DNA of 14,487 nt from Fidelibacterota bacterium (GTDB lineage Bacteria; Fidelibacterota; Marinisomatia; Marinisomatales; UBA8229), in the NCBI GenBank assembly GCA_003535775.1, contig DPYO01000104.1, positions 3,528 through 18,014 of the forward strand, read 5' to 3'. Below are positions 1 to 8,258 of the stretch, piece after piece. The notes beneath the pieces are model-generated. The model saw nothing but the letters and a program-made list of their open reading frames with translations, was not told where the DNA came from and did not search any database. Position 1 is the first letter of the stretch. Each line of letters starts with the position of its first letter. The translations under genes and the position numbers were made by a program.

Positions 1-365
1 ATTGCCCTTGAGAGCGCATTTTTTTTGGGGGACATATTATCAGATCGTTCAGTTATTCTAACACCCAAAAAATGGGGAAACTGATTGGTGTGGTTTTTGA
101 TGCATTCCCAGGTTTTATCTGTTGATCTATCATCTGCTATGATAATTTCTAATTTATCAACGGGGTAATCTTGTTTTGCCAAAGCTGAGAGCAGCCCTGG
201 AAGGAAAAGCTCTTCATTTCTTGCTGCCACAACTATGGATACAGGAGGGTAATATTCCAGGATGTTTTTGTTTAATTTTAAGCGTTTTAATCCTGTCCAG
301 AAATAAATTGTAAAGCAAATATAAAGGGCTAAGCTGAAGAGAAGAAGAAATAAGAGAAAACTCAT
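1..365 (-). CDS. Family 2 glycosyltransferase, membrane-anchored (C-terminal part beyond window)
   Basis: Partial gene: 121 complete codons are visible and the reading frame runs off the left edge without a stop. The first roughly 22 residues are a hydrophobic membrane segment followed by a basic stretch. The GT-A nucleotide-sugar-binding fold then begins, with VSIVVAARNE near residues 42-51, IIIADDRSTD near 74-83 (an Asp pair typical of UDP-sugar binding), and SPKKNALSRA at the window edge, matching the conserved K-x-x-AL segment of GT2 enzymes. Such enzymes transfer a sugar from a nucleotide donor at the inner face of the membrane, for lipid, polysaccharide or cell-wall glycans; the acceptor cannot be read here. 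The ATG shares one base with the mgtE stop (TAATG), so translation is probably coupled to mgtE. Family is certain; substrate is unknown. Confidence 0.88.
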   Translation of the reverse strand, partial: MSFLLFLLLFSLALYICFTIYFWTGLKRLKLNKNILEYYPPVSIVVAARNEELFLPGLLSALAKQDYPVDKLEIIIADDRSTDKTWECIKNHTNQFPHFLGVRITERSDNMSPKKNALSRA

Positions 366-1735
366 TAGACAGGAATAAGAGCAGAGGCTATCAGGAAATA
401 AAGGGTGACGCCTATAATGTCAATGCTGGTTGTGACAAAGGGGCCCGTGGCAATTGCGGGATCAACATTAAGTTTACTCAAAAGAAGAGGCACGAGCGTA
501 CCTACAAAGGTAGAGATGATCATTGATGATAAGATACTCAGAGCGACTATCAACCCTAAATAGGGTGTTGTGTTGACAAACTTTAAAGTAGCAAAAAGCC
601 CAAGCAGAAACCCATATAAAACCCCAAGGATGAGCCCTACCTTAATTTCTTTTAAAATGATTTTTAGGTTATTGCCAATATCGACGCGCCCTGTAGCCAA
701 GCCCCGAACAATAATTGTGGATGATTGGGTTCCAATATTGCCACCCATACCGATGATAACCGGGATAAACGCAGCGAGGGCAACAGTGGTTTCAAGCATA
801 TTTTTGAAAACACCAATTATAGCGACTGCAGCCACACCGCCGACCCAGCTCGCAAAAAGCCAGGGAAGCCTTGCGCGGGCATTCCCCCAGGAAGACTTTA
901 GAAGTATTTCCCTGTCCTTGCCGGCACCTGCCATTTGGAGGAAATCCTCTGTTGCCTCCTCTCTGATTACATCCACCACATCGTCAACAGTGACGATTCC
1001 AAGCATATGTTCTTCTAAATCTATAACAGGTACAGCCAGATAGTTATACCGAGAAACAATTTTAGCTACTTCTTCCTGATCTGTTTCAGGCTGGACAGAA
1101 ATGACGTTTTTTGTCATGATATTGTCCAGTGTTTTGTCCGGAGGGGAGGTTACAAGGTCACGAAGGGAAACAACACCAACAAGACGATCATCGTCATCAG
1201 TTACATAAAGATAAAAAACCATTTCGGCCTCTTCTTGATCTTGGAGGCTTTGAATAGCATCCCGGGCAATTGTGTTTTTATGGAGGGTAAACACATCTGT
1301 TGACATCATGCTCCCGGCACTGTCTTCTGGATAACCCATAATTTCTTCCACTTCTTTCTTATCTTCTTTCTGAAGAAGCTCAAGAATGGAGTTTGTCATT
1401 GGTTCAGATAAAAGGTTTAGAATTTCTGCCTGGTCATTTGAACCTAGCTTATGAAAAATAGTTACTATTCGTCCGGGGTCTTCATTCTCGAGTATTTTAA
1501 CGAGAATTCCCTCATCTAGTTCTGTTAGAAATTCTGCAGTATGCTCTTTTTCTATCATGAGGTCAAAAAGAGTCTTCTGTTCGGTATCAGTAAAGTATCG
1601 GAAAAGCACTGCCAAGTCTGCAGGGTGTGTTTTCCGAATAATTTTTGTCAGATTTGTGTGAGCGTTCCGGCGAAGCAACCTCCGAAAAGTGTTCCTAAGG
1701 ACAGAAACCTCATGGCTGAACATTTCTTTTTTCAT
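365..1735 (-). CDS. mgtE: Magnesium transporter MgtE
   Basis: A full-length (456 aa) MgtE-type Mg2+ channel/transporter of the inner membrane. The superhelical MgtE N domain covers about residues 20-135 and ends in the family signature YPEDSAGSMM. A CBS-domain pair (about 140-260) follows; in this family it senses cytosolic Mg2+ and gates the pore. The membrane domain (about 285-456) has five hydrophobic segments and the conserved stretches IGMGGNIGTQSST and DPAIATGPFVTTSIDIIG; the latter contains the Asp that selects Mg2+ in characterised homologues. The ATG overlaps the stop of the upstream CAAX-type protease gene by one base (TAATG), and the downstream glycosyltransferase starts inside the mgtE stop the same way. 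Function is firmly supported by whole-length similarity. No Mg2+ riboswitch leader is present immediately upstream, since the gene is internal to the operon. Confidence 0.96.
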   Translation of the reverse strand: MKKEMFSHEVSVLRNTFRRLLRRNAHTNLTKIIRKTHPADLAVLFRYFTDTEQKTLFDLMIEKEHTAEFLTELDEGILVKILENEDPGRIVTIFHKLGSNDQAEILNLLSEPMTNSILELLQKEDKKEVEEIMGYPEDSAGSMMSTDVFTLHKNTIARDAIQSLQDQEEAEMVFYLYVTDDDDRLVGVVSLRDLVTSPPDKTLDNIMTKNVISVQPETDQEEVAKIVSRYNYLAVPVIDLEEHMLGIVTVDDVVDVIREEATEDFLQMAGAGKDREILLKSSWGNARARLPWLFASWVGGVAAVAIIGVFKNMLETTVALAAFIPVIIGMGGNIGTQSSTIIVRGLATGRVDIGNNLKIILKEIKVGLILGVLYGFLLGLFATLKFVNTTPYLGLIVALSILSSMIISTFVGTLVPLLLSKLNVDPAIATGPFVTTSIDIIGVTLYFLIASALIPV

Positions 1736-2535
1736 TATAGAATCTCCAAATGAGTGTGTAAACGTTTAAAACCAAAAATAATTAACCCTACTGCAACCGC
1801 CAAAAGCAGGGGAGTAACGTGACCATTCCAGGAGTAAATGTGTTCTATTGGTGATGTAGTATTGTTTAGGAATAGGGCAAAGGTGTTATTTATTCCATGA
1901 AGAATAAAACTAGGAATAATTGATCCCGTTCGCCAAGCAAGATATCCCAAGAGAATGCCCATGAGATAGATCTGAATTATCCAGTACGGATTCATATGTA
2001 TGAAAGCAAAGAATATGCTGGTTATTAGAACGGCTTTTGTGATGTCTTTCCATGACTCTTCCAAAATTTTTTGGAGAAAACCACGAAAAAGAAGCTCCTC
2101 ACCAAGAGGTGCAAGAATCGAAATTGTTGACAAGAGAAAAAAAACTGATAAAACAGAGTCAAACCTTAGCATATTTGACAGTTGATTAAAATAGTCAGGT
2201 TGAGGTAATACCAGATTTGCAAGACGATCAATTTCATCTGAAACTATCACTATACCTACAGACAAAAGTGTAGTCGCAGAAAGAACAGTTGTTGATACTG
2301 GCTGAAGACGGAGTCTTTCTGCTAATGGTTCTTTTTTTAAATGGAGAAAAAGCAGGAGAGGAACAATCATAAATGTCTGTCCAAAGAAAAGAGACAGAAG
2401 CGAAGTTGTGCGTGTGTTTTCTTCAGGTAAAAATGTAGTGCTAAAGAAAAAGGGAACCGACCCGGCTAGAATCGCCACCAGGATAGAGATAAGCACAATG
2501 CCGAAAGCATTTTTGACAGTAAGGGTCTGGTTCAT
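1735..2535 (-). CDS. CPBP family (CAAX/Abi-type) intramembrane glutamic protease
   Basis: A 266-residue polytopic membrane protein with about seven or eight hydrophobic segments. It carries the CPBP/Rce1-like active-site motifs: GEELLFRG (EExxxR, residues 146-151), FAFIH ending at His180, and HGINN (HxxxN, residues 213-217). These residues form the catalytic centre of Rce1-type proteases. Bacterial members are implicated in membrane-protein maturation, self-immunity to peptides or unknown processing; nothing here names the substrate. The start is supported by an AAGGA about 11 bases upstream. A 66-base gap separates it from the RNA methyltransferase gene, and it overlaps mgtE by one base (TAATG). 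There is no bacteriocin precursor or ABC exporter beside it, so a bacteriocin role is not suggested by context. Confidence 0.9.
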   Translation of the reverse strand: MNQTLTVKNAFGIVLISILVAILAGSVPFFFSTTFLPEENTRTTSLLSLFFGQTFMIVPLLLFLHLKKEPLAERLRLQPVSTTVLSATTLLSVGIVIVSDEIDRLANLVLPQPDYFNQLSNMLRFDSVLSVFFLLSTISILAPLGEELLFRGFLQKILEESWKDITKAVLITSIFFAFIHMNPYWIIQIYLMGILLGYLAWRTGSIIPSFILHGINNTFALFLNNTTSPIEHIYSWNGHVTPLLLAVAVGLIIFGFKRLHTHLEIL

Positions 2536-2601
2536 ATTGATCTGGTTCCTTATTTTTCATAGCATATAAAATTACATTTTTTATTAGAAAAAGGAAAGAA
2601 G

Positions 2602-3384
2602 TTAGGCTTCCTCATTTTTCTTTAAAAAAGAAGTCATTTGGTGAAGTAAAATTCCACCAGCTATTGCCACATTTAGAGAATCTCCCTTGCCAGCCCTTGG
2701 AATTGAAACAGCGCAGTCCAGCAGCGGAATATTTTTTAATGAAATGCCATGTACTTCGTTTCCAAGTACCAATACCCAGTGCGCTGAGCCTGAGACCGTT
2801 GTGTTGCTAAGAGGAGTACCCCTTTGGTCTGCTCCAATGATAGTAAATTTATGTGCTTTATATTCAGATAAATCCATATTGTTATAAATAGAAAGGTGAA
2901 AATGTGCTCCCATGCCGGAGCGAACAACTTTAGGGTTGTACGGATCAATACAGCGGGGTGATAAAGCAACATGGGTTACATGAAACCATGCAGAGGTCCT
3001 GAGAAGGGTGCCAAGATTCCCCGGATCGCGGATGTGATCTAAATAGACCCAATTCATTGTTTTTGAAAAATCGGGTGAGTCTTGTTTTGGCAATGAACAG
3101 GTGGCAAGAATACCCGGCGGGGTTACCGTATCTGAAAGTTTTTCCATTATTGAGTCTTGAACAGTTGTCAAAATGTAGTTTGTGTTTTGAAGGCTTTGGA
3201 GAAAACGGATGTGCTTGGGATGCTGTAAAAATGAATCCGTCATATAAATTTTTAGATTTGGTGTTGCACTTTTTATAGCCTCAGTAATGGGATGTATACC
3301 CTCTATAATAAATTTCTCAAATTGTTTACGGTATTTTTTCTTTGAAAGAGAATGGACTTGCTTTATTTCAGTCTTTGTTATCAT
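2602..3384 (-). CDS. TrmH/SpoU-family RNA 2'-O-methyltransferase
   Basis: A 260-residue SPOUT-superfamily methyltransferase, expected to transfer a methyl group from S-adenosylmethionine to a ribose 2'-OH in rRNA or tRNA. An N-terminal RNA-binding domain (about 1-95, with KFIIEGIHPITEAI) precedes the knotted catalytic domain. All three SpoU motifs are present: motif 1 DHIRDPGNLGTLLRT (116-130, key Asn123), motif 2 LVLGNEVHGIS (about 205-215), and motif 3 SIPRAGKGDSLNVAIA (about 227-242). The layout fits the RlmB/TrmH-like group, but the target nucleotide cannot be read from sequence. The start codon overlaps the upstream amidohydrolase stop (ATGA), so the two are probably translated together. 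Confidence 0.94.
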   Translation of the reverse strand: MITKTEIKQVHSLSKKKYRKQFEKFIIEGIHPITEAIKSATPNLKIYMTDSFLQHPKHIRFLQSLQNTNYILTTVQDSIMEKLSDTVTPPGILATCSLPKQDSPDFSKTMNWVYLDHIRDPGNLGTLLRTSAWFHVTHVALSPRCIDPYNPKVVRSGMGAHFHLSIYNNMDLSEYKAHKFTIIGADQRGTPLSNTTVSGSAHWVLVLGNEVHGISLKNIPLLDCAVSIPRAGKGDSLNVAIAGGILLHQMTSFLKKNEEA

Positions 3385-4949
3385 TCAGCGTAAACCACCT
3401 TTCCATTAACAATTGTGAACAGCACTTTTGTTTTTAAGATGTCTTCTGGAAGAACAGATATTAGATTTTTTGAAAGAACAGTAAAATTTGCCTGAAATCC
3501 GGGCTTAATTTTTCCTCTTTTATTTTCCAGAAAAGAAGCATAGGCAGGCCATTGAGTGTACATAAGGAGTGCCTGTTCTCTGGTGAGTCGCTCATGACCC
3601 TGCCAACCATCCGCCGGCTCCCCGGCTTTGTCCTTCCGTGTGACGGCAGCGTAAATCCCGGACAGAGGGTCTGGAGATTCAACCGGGGCATCAGAACCAC
3701 CAGCAATAATGGTTCCTGCCTTGAGAAGAGATTGCCAAGTACACACCTCATTTAAACGATCTGCCCCTAATCGTTTATTGACCCAATACATATCGCTGGT
3801 GCAGTGGATCGCTTGCATGGAAGGGATAACCCCAATATTAGCGAAACGTGTAATATCATTTGGATGAATAATTTGAGCATGTTCAATGCGATTACGTAAT
3901 TTACGTTCTCCCGCGGTTTCCAAAATATTGAGACCGATTCGATTGGCCCGATCGCCAATACAATGAATACTGACCTGAAATCCAGCACTATTAAATTTTT
4001 TAACTTTATCAATGGTTTTTTGTATGTCAAGTAATATGAGCCCCATATTCTCAGGATCATCATAGTAAGGGTGAAGAAGAGCGGCGCCACTTGAGCCAAG
4101 AGCGCCATCCAGAAATAGTTTTATTGTTCTTACAATGAGATAACCCTTATTATCGAAAAAGGGTCCTGATTTTAGGTAATTGTCGTACACCTCATGGTTA
4201 TTAGTTAACATGGCGTAAATACAAATATTAAGTTGTTTTTCTGAAATAAGATTTTTGAGAATTTCAATTGTTTCAAGATCAGTTCCAGCATCATGAACAA
4301 ATGTAATGCCCAGGCTGTTCAGCTGAGAAACGGCCTTGAGCACCATTCTTTTTTTGTCTGCTTTGGAGTATTTAGGGATGAATTGTCGGACCAATTCCAT
4401 TGCGCTGTCAATTAAAATTCCAGTTGGTGTTCCATAATTATCTCGAAGTATTTTCCCTCCATCTGGATCCCGAGTCTTCTTTGTAATATTGGCAATTGTT
4501 AATGCCCTGGAATTAACCCAGGCGGCATGGCCGTCTATCCGCTTAAGGTAAACAGGACTTTTTGGAGAGACAGCATCAAGCATTTCTTTGGTGGGATACC
4601 CAGTGTCTCTCCAATTATTCTGATCCCACCCCCATCCCTGAAGCCAATATCCTTTATTAATGCTTTTTAATTTCTTAACTGTTTTTTCAATGATTTTCTC
4701 CAGACTGGTAATGTTAGCTAAATTCAGTGTTTCCAAGGACATTCCAAGCCCAAGGAGATGGAGATGTGAATCTGTAAAGCCGGGATAAACAATACCACCC
4801 CTTAAATCAATCGTTTTATCACCAACCATTTCATTGGAAAGTCCAATGGTTTTGATTGCTCCTTCATTACAAAGAATAGCATTTGCTTTTGGGATTCCGC
4901 TGATAGTACAGTTGATAAATCGGGTCGATTTTTGTAGGGATGTTTTCAT
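3381..4949 (-). CDS. YtcJ-like metal-dependent amidohydrolase (amidohydrolase family 3)
   Basis: With the ATG at 4949 the protein is 522 aa, the usual size for the family. It is a TIM-barrel metallohydrolase flanked by a small beta domain. Visible metal-site and catalytic features: GFTDSHLHLLGLG (His62, His64), TIKLFLDGALG (Lys277, the usual bridging lysine position), SIHCIGD (His329), NRIEHAQ (His357) and GGSDAPVESPDPL (Asp420). Family members hydrolyse amide, carbamate or related bonds; the substrate here is unknown. I chose the ATG at 4949 because AGGA lies just upstream and the protein then begins like other members. The open frame continues upstream to a TTG at 5048, which would add 33 residues starting with a hydrophobic stretch; I consider this less likely. 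It is the first gene of the minus-strand operon and divergent from proS. Confidence 0.9.
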   Translation of the reverse strand: MKTSLQKSTRFINCTISGIPKANAILCNEGAIKTIGLSNEMVGDKTIDLRGGIVYPGFTDSHLHLLGLGMSLETLNLANITSLEKIIEKTVKKLKSINKGYWLQGWGWDQNNWRDTGYPTKEMLDAVSPKSPVYLKRIDGHAAWVNSRALTIANITKKTRDPDGGKILRDNYGTPTGILIDSAMELVRQFIPKYSKADKKRMVLKAVSQLNSLGITFVHDAGTDLETIEILKNLISEKQLNICIYAMLTNNHEVYDNYLKSGPFFDNKGYLIVRTIKLFLDGALGSSGAALLHPYYDDPENMGLILLDIQKTIDKVKKFNSAGFQVSIHCIGDRANRIGLNILETAGERKLRNRIEHAQIIHPNDITRFANIGVIPSMQAIHCTSDMYWVNKRLGADRLNEVCTWQSLLKAGTIIAGGSDAPVESPDPLSGIYAAVTRKDKAGEPADGWQGHERLTREQALLMYTQWPAYASFLENKRGKIKPGFQANFTVLSKNLISVLPEDILKTKVLFTIVNGKVVYAE

Positions 4950-5091
4950 AAAGTCCTGTTTTAAGTTGGGTAATACTCTATATATTTCTGGTAATTCTTG
5001 AAAGAAAATAGGGGAAATCATTAGAACAAAAAATAGGGAAGGTCCCAAAACGTTTTTATTGAATGCCCCGTTTAGCCCCGGTAATTTCTGT

Positions 5092-5120
5092 TTGAGTATT
5101 TATTCAAATTGTAACATAAA
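5092..5120 (+). promoter_or_regulatory. Candidate sigma70-type promoter for proS
   Basis: TTGAGT at 5092-5097 (4 of 6 to the -35 consensus) and CATAAA at 5115-5120 (4 of 6 to the -10 consensus) are separated by exactly 17 bases. They lie 36 bases before the proS start codon, in the spacer between divergently transcribed genes. An FCB-type organism may use a different consensus, so this is only a candidate. Confidence 0.35.
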
Positions 5121-5155
5121 AATCAAGTAGGTCAAATTGTTAATAAGGAAAGATC

Positions 5156-6625
5156 ATGTCTAAGGGCATTACACCGCAGAGCAAGGATTATTCTTCTTGG
5201 TATACAGACGTAGTGAGACAGGCGGGGCTTGCAGATTACGGCCCGGTGAAAGGCACCATGGTCATCAGGCCCTATGGTTTCCAGCTTTGGGAAAACATCA
5301 AAGAAACCTTCGATAAAATGATCAAAGCCACAGGCCATGTGAATGCCTATTTCCCGCTTTTTATTCCAAAATCCTTTTTGGCACGGGAAGCGGAGCATGT
5401 GGAAGGGTTTGCCAAGGAGTGTGCTGTAGTGACCCACACGCGGCTTAAGGTTGATGATGACCATGGTCTTGTGGTAGACCCAGAATCTAAATTGGAAGAA
5501 GAAATCATTGTGCGGCCTACATCAGAAACGGTGATATGGTCTATGTACAAAAAATGGATTCAATCCTATCGCGATCTCCCCATTCTCATTAACCAATGGG
5601 CCAACGTGGTTCGCTGGGAAATGCGGACAAGGCTATTCCTCCGCACCTCAGAATTCTTATGGCAGGAAGGCCATACAGCTCACGCTACGGCTGAAGAGGC
5701 CCAAAAGGAAACATTGGACATATTGGAACTCTACCGTCAGCTAGTAGAAGACTATATGGCGATACCCGTTATTACAGGTTTAAAAACTGAATTTGAGAAA
5801 TTTGCCGGTGCAGATAAAACATACTGTATTGAAACTATGATGGGTGATAAACGGGCGCTTCAAGCCGGGACATCCCATAATTTGGGACAAAACTTTGCCC
5901 GCGCTTTCGATGTTACTTTCCAAAATAAAGATAATCAGGAAGAGCTGGTTTATGCTACCAGCTGGGGTGTGAGCACTCGTCTTGTTGGAGCGGTAATTAT
6001 GGCTCATGGTGACGATAAGGGTTTACGCCTGCCACCGAAGATTGCCCCACACCAGGTTGTAATGGTTCCGATTGCCCAAAATGAGAACGGATACCTGAAA
6101 GTACGAGAATTTATTTCTCCTGTTTTGGATGAAATGAGAAAAGGAGGCATTCGTATATATGAAGACTGGAGTGATAATTCTCCAGGGTTTAAATTTAATG
6201 AATGGGAGATGAAAGGCGTCCCTCTCCGGCTTGAGGTGGGCCCAAGAGATATCGAAAGCGGACAAGCAGTTCTTGTTCGCCGTGATACAGGCGAAAAGAT
6301 TATCCTTGAAAAAAATATGATAACAGAACAAGCCCCCAGGTTACTTGAAGAAATTCAGAAAGGATTATTTGAACAGGCGTTAGCATTTAGAGAAAAGAAC
6401 ACCCATAAAGTGTCGTCGTATAGTAATTTTAGGGACACTATCAAAAATAAGGGTGGTTTTATTCGTTGCGGATGGGATGGGACACAAAAGACAGAAATGA
6501 AGATAAAAGAAGATACGAAGGCAACAATCCGCTGTATTTTAAACAATGAAGATTCAAGTGGAATGAAGTGTGTTTATTCTGGGAACCCTGCAAAACATGT
6601 TGTTATCTATGGGAAAGCGTATTAA
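5156..6625 (+). CDS. proS: Prolyl-tRNA synthetase, archaeal/eukaryal type
   Basis: Charges tRNA-Pro with proline in the cytoplasm. At 489 aa it matches the short archaeal/eukaryal-like ProRS rather than the roughly 570-aa bacterial form with an inserted editing domain. Class II landmarks are clear: GYGP-like start DYGPVKGTMVIRPYG (28-41), the RPTSE motif (120-124), motif 2 RWEMRTRLFLRTSEFLWQEG (153-172), the proline-pocket region GTSHNLGQNFARAFD, and motif 3 GAVIMAHGDDKG. The C-terminal domain has cysteines in RCGWDG, IRCIL and KCVYSG and ends in YGKAY, the terminal tyrosine typical of this type. AAGGA at 5145-5149, six bases before the ATG, is a good ribosome-binding site. First gene of the plus-strand block; recO follows after 85 bases. 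Confidence 0.97.
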   Translation: MSKGITPQSKDYSSWYTDVVRQAGLADYGPVKGTMVIRPYGFQLWENIKETFDKMIKATGHVNAYFPLFIPKSFLAREAEHVEGFAKECAVVTHTRLKVDDDHGLVVDPESKLEEEIIVRPTSETVIWSMYKKWIQSYRDLPILINQWANVVRWEMRTRLFLRTSEFLWQEGHTAHATAEEAQKETLDILELYRQLVEDYMAIPVITGLKTEFEKFAGADKTYCIETMMGDKRALQAGTSHNLGQNFARAFDVTFQNKDNQEELVYATSWGVSTRLVGAVIMAHGDDKGLRLPPKIAPHQVVMVPIAQNENGYLKVREFISPVLDEMRKGGIRIYEDWSDNSPGFKFNEWEMKGVPLRLEVGPRDIESGQAVLVRRDTGEKIILEKNMITEQAPRLLEEIQKGLFEQALAFREKNTHKVSSYSNFRDTIKNKGGFIRCGWDGTQKTEMKIKEDTKATIRCILNNEDSSGMKCVYSGNPAKHVVIYGKAY

Positions 6626-6644
6626 TACTATCTATTGTTTATTT

Positions 6645-6690
6645 AACCAAAGACAATAAAACTCCCTCAAGTTTGTTGGTTGTGTTTTTA
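6645..6690 (+). terminator. Possible weak terminator or attenuating hairpin between proS and recO
   Basis: AACCAA at 6645-6650 can pair with TTGGTT at 6676-6681. Inside it, AAACT can pair with AGTTT around a CCCTCA loop. The outer stem is followed by a GTGTTTTTA tract at 6682-6690. The stem is AT-rich and interrupted, so it may only partly stop transcription between proS and recO. Confidence 0.28.
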
Positions 6691-6710
6691 CGTATAAACA
6701 CTGAAGCATA

Positions 6711-7397
6711 ATGATTATTCAGTCTCAGGCCGTTGTTCTTAAAAGTTTTTCCTATAGTAATACAAGTATCATTGCAAGATGCTTTACCAGGGAAATGGGA
6801 AAAATCAGTGTTATTGTTCATGGAGCAAAGAAAAAAAATCAGCAAAAATCTGCATATTTTCAACCTGCTAGTTATGTTGATTTAGTTTTTTATTTTAAAG
6901 AAACAAGGGAAATTCAAACTGTTTCAAAAACTTCTTTTGTCCAAACATGGCCACACCTTCAGAATGATCTGAAAAAGATTGCCTATGTGCTTTCCGTTAT
7001 AGAACTGACTGATAAAACAGTTATAGACCGCGATCCACATAAGGAGCTATTTGATGAACTGGTGAGTGCGATCCGGATGTTTGATAGTAGAGACGATAGG
7101 CTTAACCTGGTGTTTTGGCATTTTGAATTAAGATTGTTATCCCTCCTAGGTTTTAAGCCAGACTTTGAGAAAAGGAGCTTTTCAGGTCTTACTCTTCCTA
7201 ATCCATTTGCAGGCCCAAACAGCCGGGAATTGCTCAATGGACTTCAGAATAATGCTCCCGAGTTATTGAAAGATATTCCAATTACTAAAAAGGACAGGGC
7301 TGTGATTAGTGATTATTTAACCACCTATTTAAAATATCATTTTGATGGATTAAATAAGCTGAAGTCATTTGAGGTTTTGAAACAAGTTCTTGTATGA
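6711..7397 (+). CDS. recO: DNA repair protein RecO
   Basis: A 228-residue RecO, the partner of RecR (and RecF) that loads RecA onto SSB-coated single-stranded DNA and anneals strands. The N-terminal OB fold is recognisable: the start IIQSQAVVLKSFSYSNTS, then FTREMGKISVIVHGAKKK (about residues 25-42), the usual RecO pattern with a basic DNA-binding patch. The helical C-terminal domain includes FWHFELRLLSLLGFKPDFE. The zinc-binding cysteines found in many RecO proteins after this GF-x-P segment are absent, and the only Cys in the protein is in the OB fold. The ATG has only a weak GAAG seven bases away as ribosome-binding site. Its stop overlaps the next gene by four bases (ATGA). Confidence 0.9.
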   Translation: MIIQSQAVVLKSFSYSNTSIIARCFTREMGKISVIVHGAKKKNQQKSAYFQPASYVDLVFYFKETREIQTVSKTSFVQTWPHLQNDLKKIAYVLSVIELTDKTVIDRDPHKELFDELVSAIRMFDSRDDRLNLVFWHFELRLLSLLGFKPDFEKRSFSGLTLPNPFAGPNSRELLNGLQNNAPELLKDIPITKKDRAVISDYLTTYLKYHFDGLNKLKSFEVLKQVLV

Positions 7398-8257
7398 CGG
7401 AGAAGAATAAAACTTACAAGGGGATATTATCTCGGGAGGGAGAAAAAACTTTTTTACTTGGAGAGAATGGGGAAGTTTATTTTGAAAATGAGAAAATATG
7501 GGGCGGATATCTAGATCACTGGAAAGATCAATCAGTTTGTGGTCGGATTCTTCCACAAAGAGACTATGAGGAAAACCTTCCGATTGTTATCATTTGGCCT
7601 AATGTTCCAGAGACAGAGACCCCCTTTGTAGAGCTTTATTATAATGAGCGATTAGTAAAGTACTGGGCTTCCTGCCTGGGGCATAATGCTATTAATGTAA
7701 ATGGGCAAATTTTCAATTATTCTCACTTATTGAATGAAAATGAGATTATATCCGCAGAGGAATATTTTTTTCGTCCTGCGGTTGGAGAGTTTGCTCCATC
7801 CCCCAACAATAGTGCCTTTGAAATTTTGGAGGGTGGGCGGACTTACTATGATAAATTTGGACGGAATTTTATGCGCACTATTCATGTAGTGCGGGTTGAA
7901 GGACTTGATACGAATCACCTTTCACAAGTATATTGTCGGGAGCTAGATGTTATTCATTCTACAAAGCCAAATCTAAAGAACCCAAAAAGATATCCTGATT
8001 TTAACCTGTTTACCCGGAATTGCAGTACGATCATCAGGGACGGTTTAAATGAAATTGGGTTAAAAAAGATCAAAGGAATTTTTCCCCTGGATCTCTTTGT
8101 AAATTCAGCACACCATTTTTTAAAAACAGAAGGACTGGGCACACGCATTTATAAAAAGCCTCAACTAAAGGTGCCGGAAGCCCCCCCTAGCGCAATGACA
8201 ACCCTGTTAAATTTTCGGAACCAATTGAAACAGAAACAGTTGCCTTACGAGAATTGA
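7394..8257 (+). CDS. DUF4105-like putative permuted NlpC/P60 (papain-fold) protein
   Basis: A 287-residue protein with no signal peptide or membrane segment. Residues 1-70 look like a small beta-rich domain, possibly OB- or SH3-like. The main domain has WASCLGHNAINVNGQIFNY (91-109, His97) and later FTRNCSTIIRDGLNEIG (206-222, Cys210). A histidine strand preceding an N-C-[ST] helix followed by R-D is the arrangement of DUF4105/YiiX-type circularly permuted papain-fold proteins, in which His comes before Cys. This suggests a thiol peptidase, amidase or acyl hydrolase, but activity is inference. It is translationally coupled to recO (ATGA overlap) and ends one base before the rhomboid gene. I do not recognise a named gene. 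Confidence 0.72.
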   Translation: MTEKNKTYKGILSREGEKTFLLGENGEVYFENEKIWGGYLDHWKDQSVCGRILPQRDYEENLPIVIIWPNVPETETPFVELYYNERLVKYWASCLGHNAINVNGQIFNYSHLLNENEIISAEEYFFRPAVGEFAPSPNNSAFEILEGGRTYYDKFGRNFMRTIHVVRVEGLDTNHLSQVYCRELDVIHSTKPNLKNPKRYPDFNLFTRNCSTIIRDGLNEIGLKKIKGIFPLDLFVNSAHHFLKTEGLGTRIYKKPQLKVPEAPPSAMTTLLNFRNQLKQKQLPYEN

Positions 8258-8258
8258 T

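Noticed and set aside
1735..2535. CPBP protease considered as a bacteriocin-immunity (Abi) gene.
   Set aside because: No small leader-containing peptide, exporter or two-component system lies beside it; neighbours are housekeeping-like.
5065..5080. GCCCCG-TTTA-GCCCCG short direct repeat in the amidohydrolase/proS spacer.
   Set aside because: Only two copies of six bases, with no relation to a promoter or start; probably chance.
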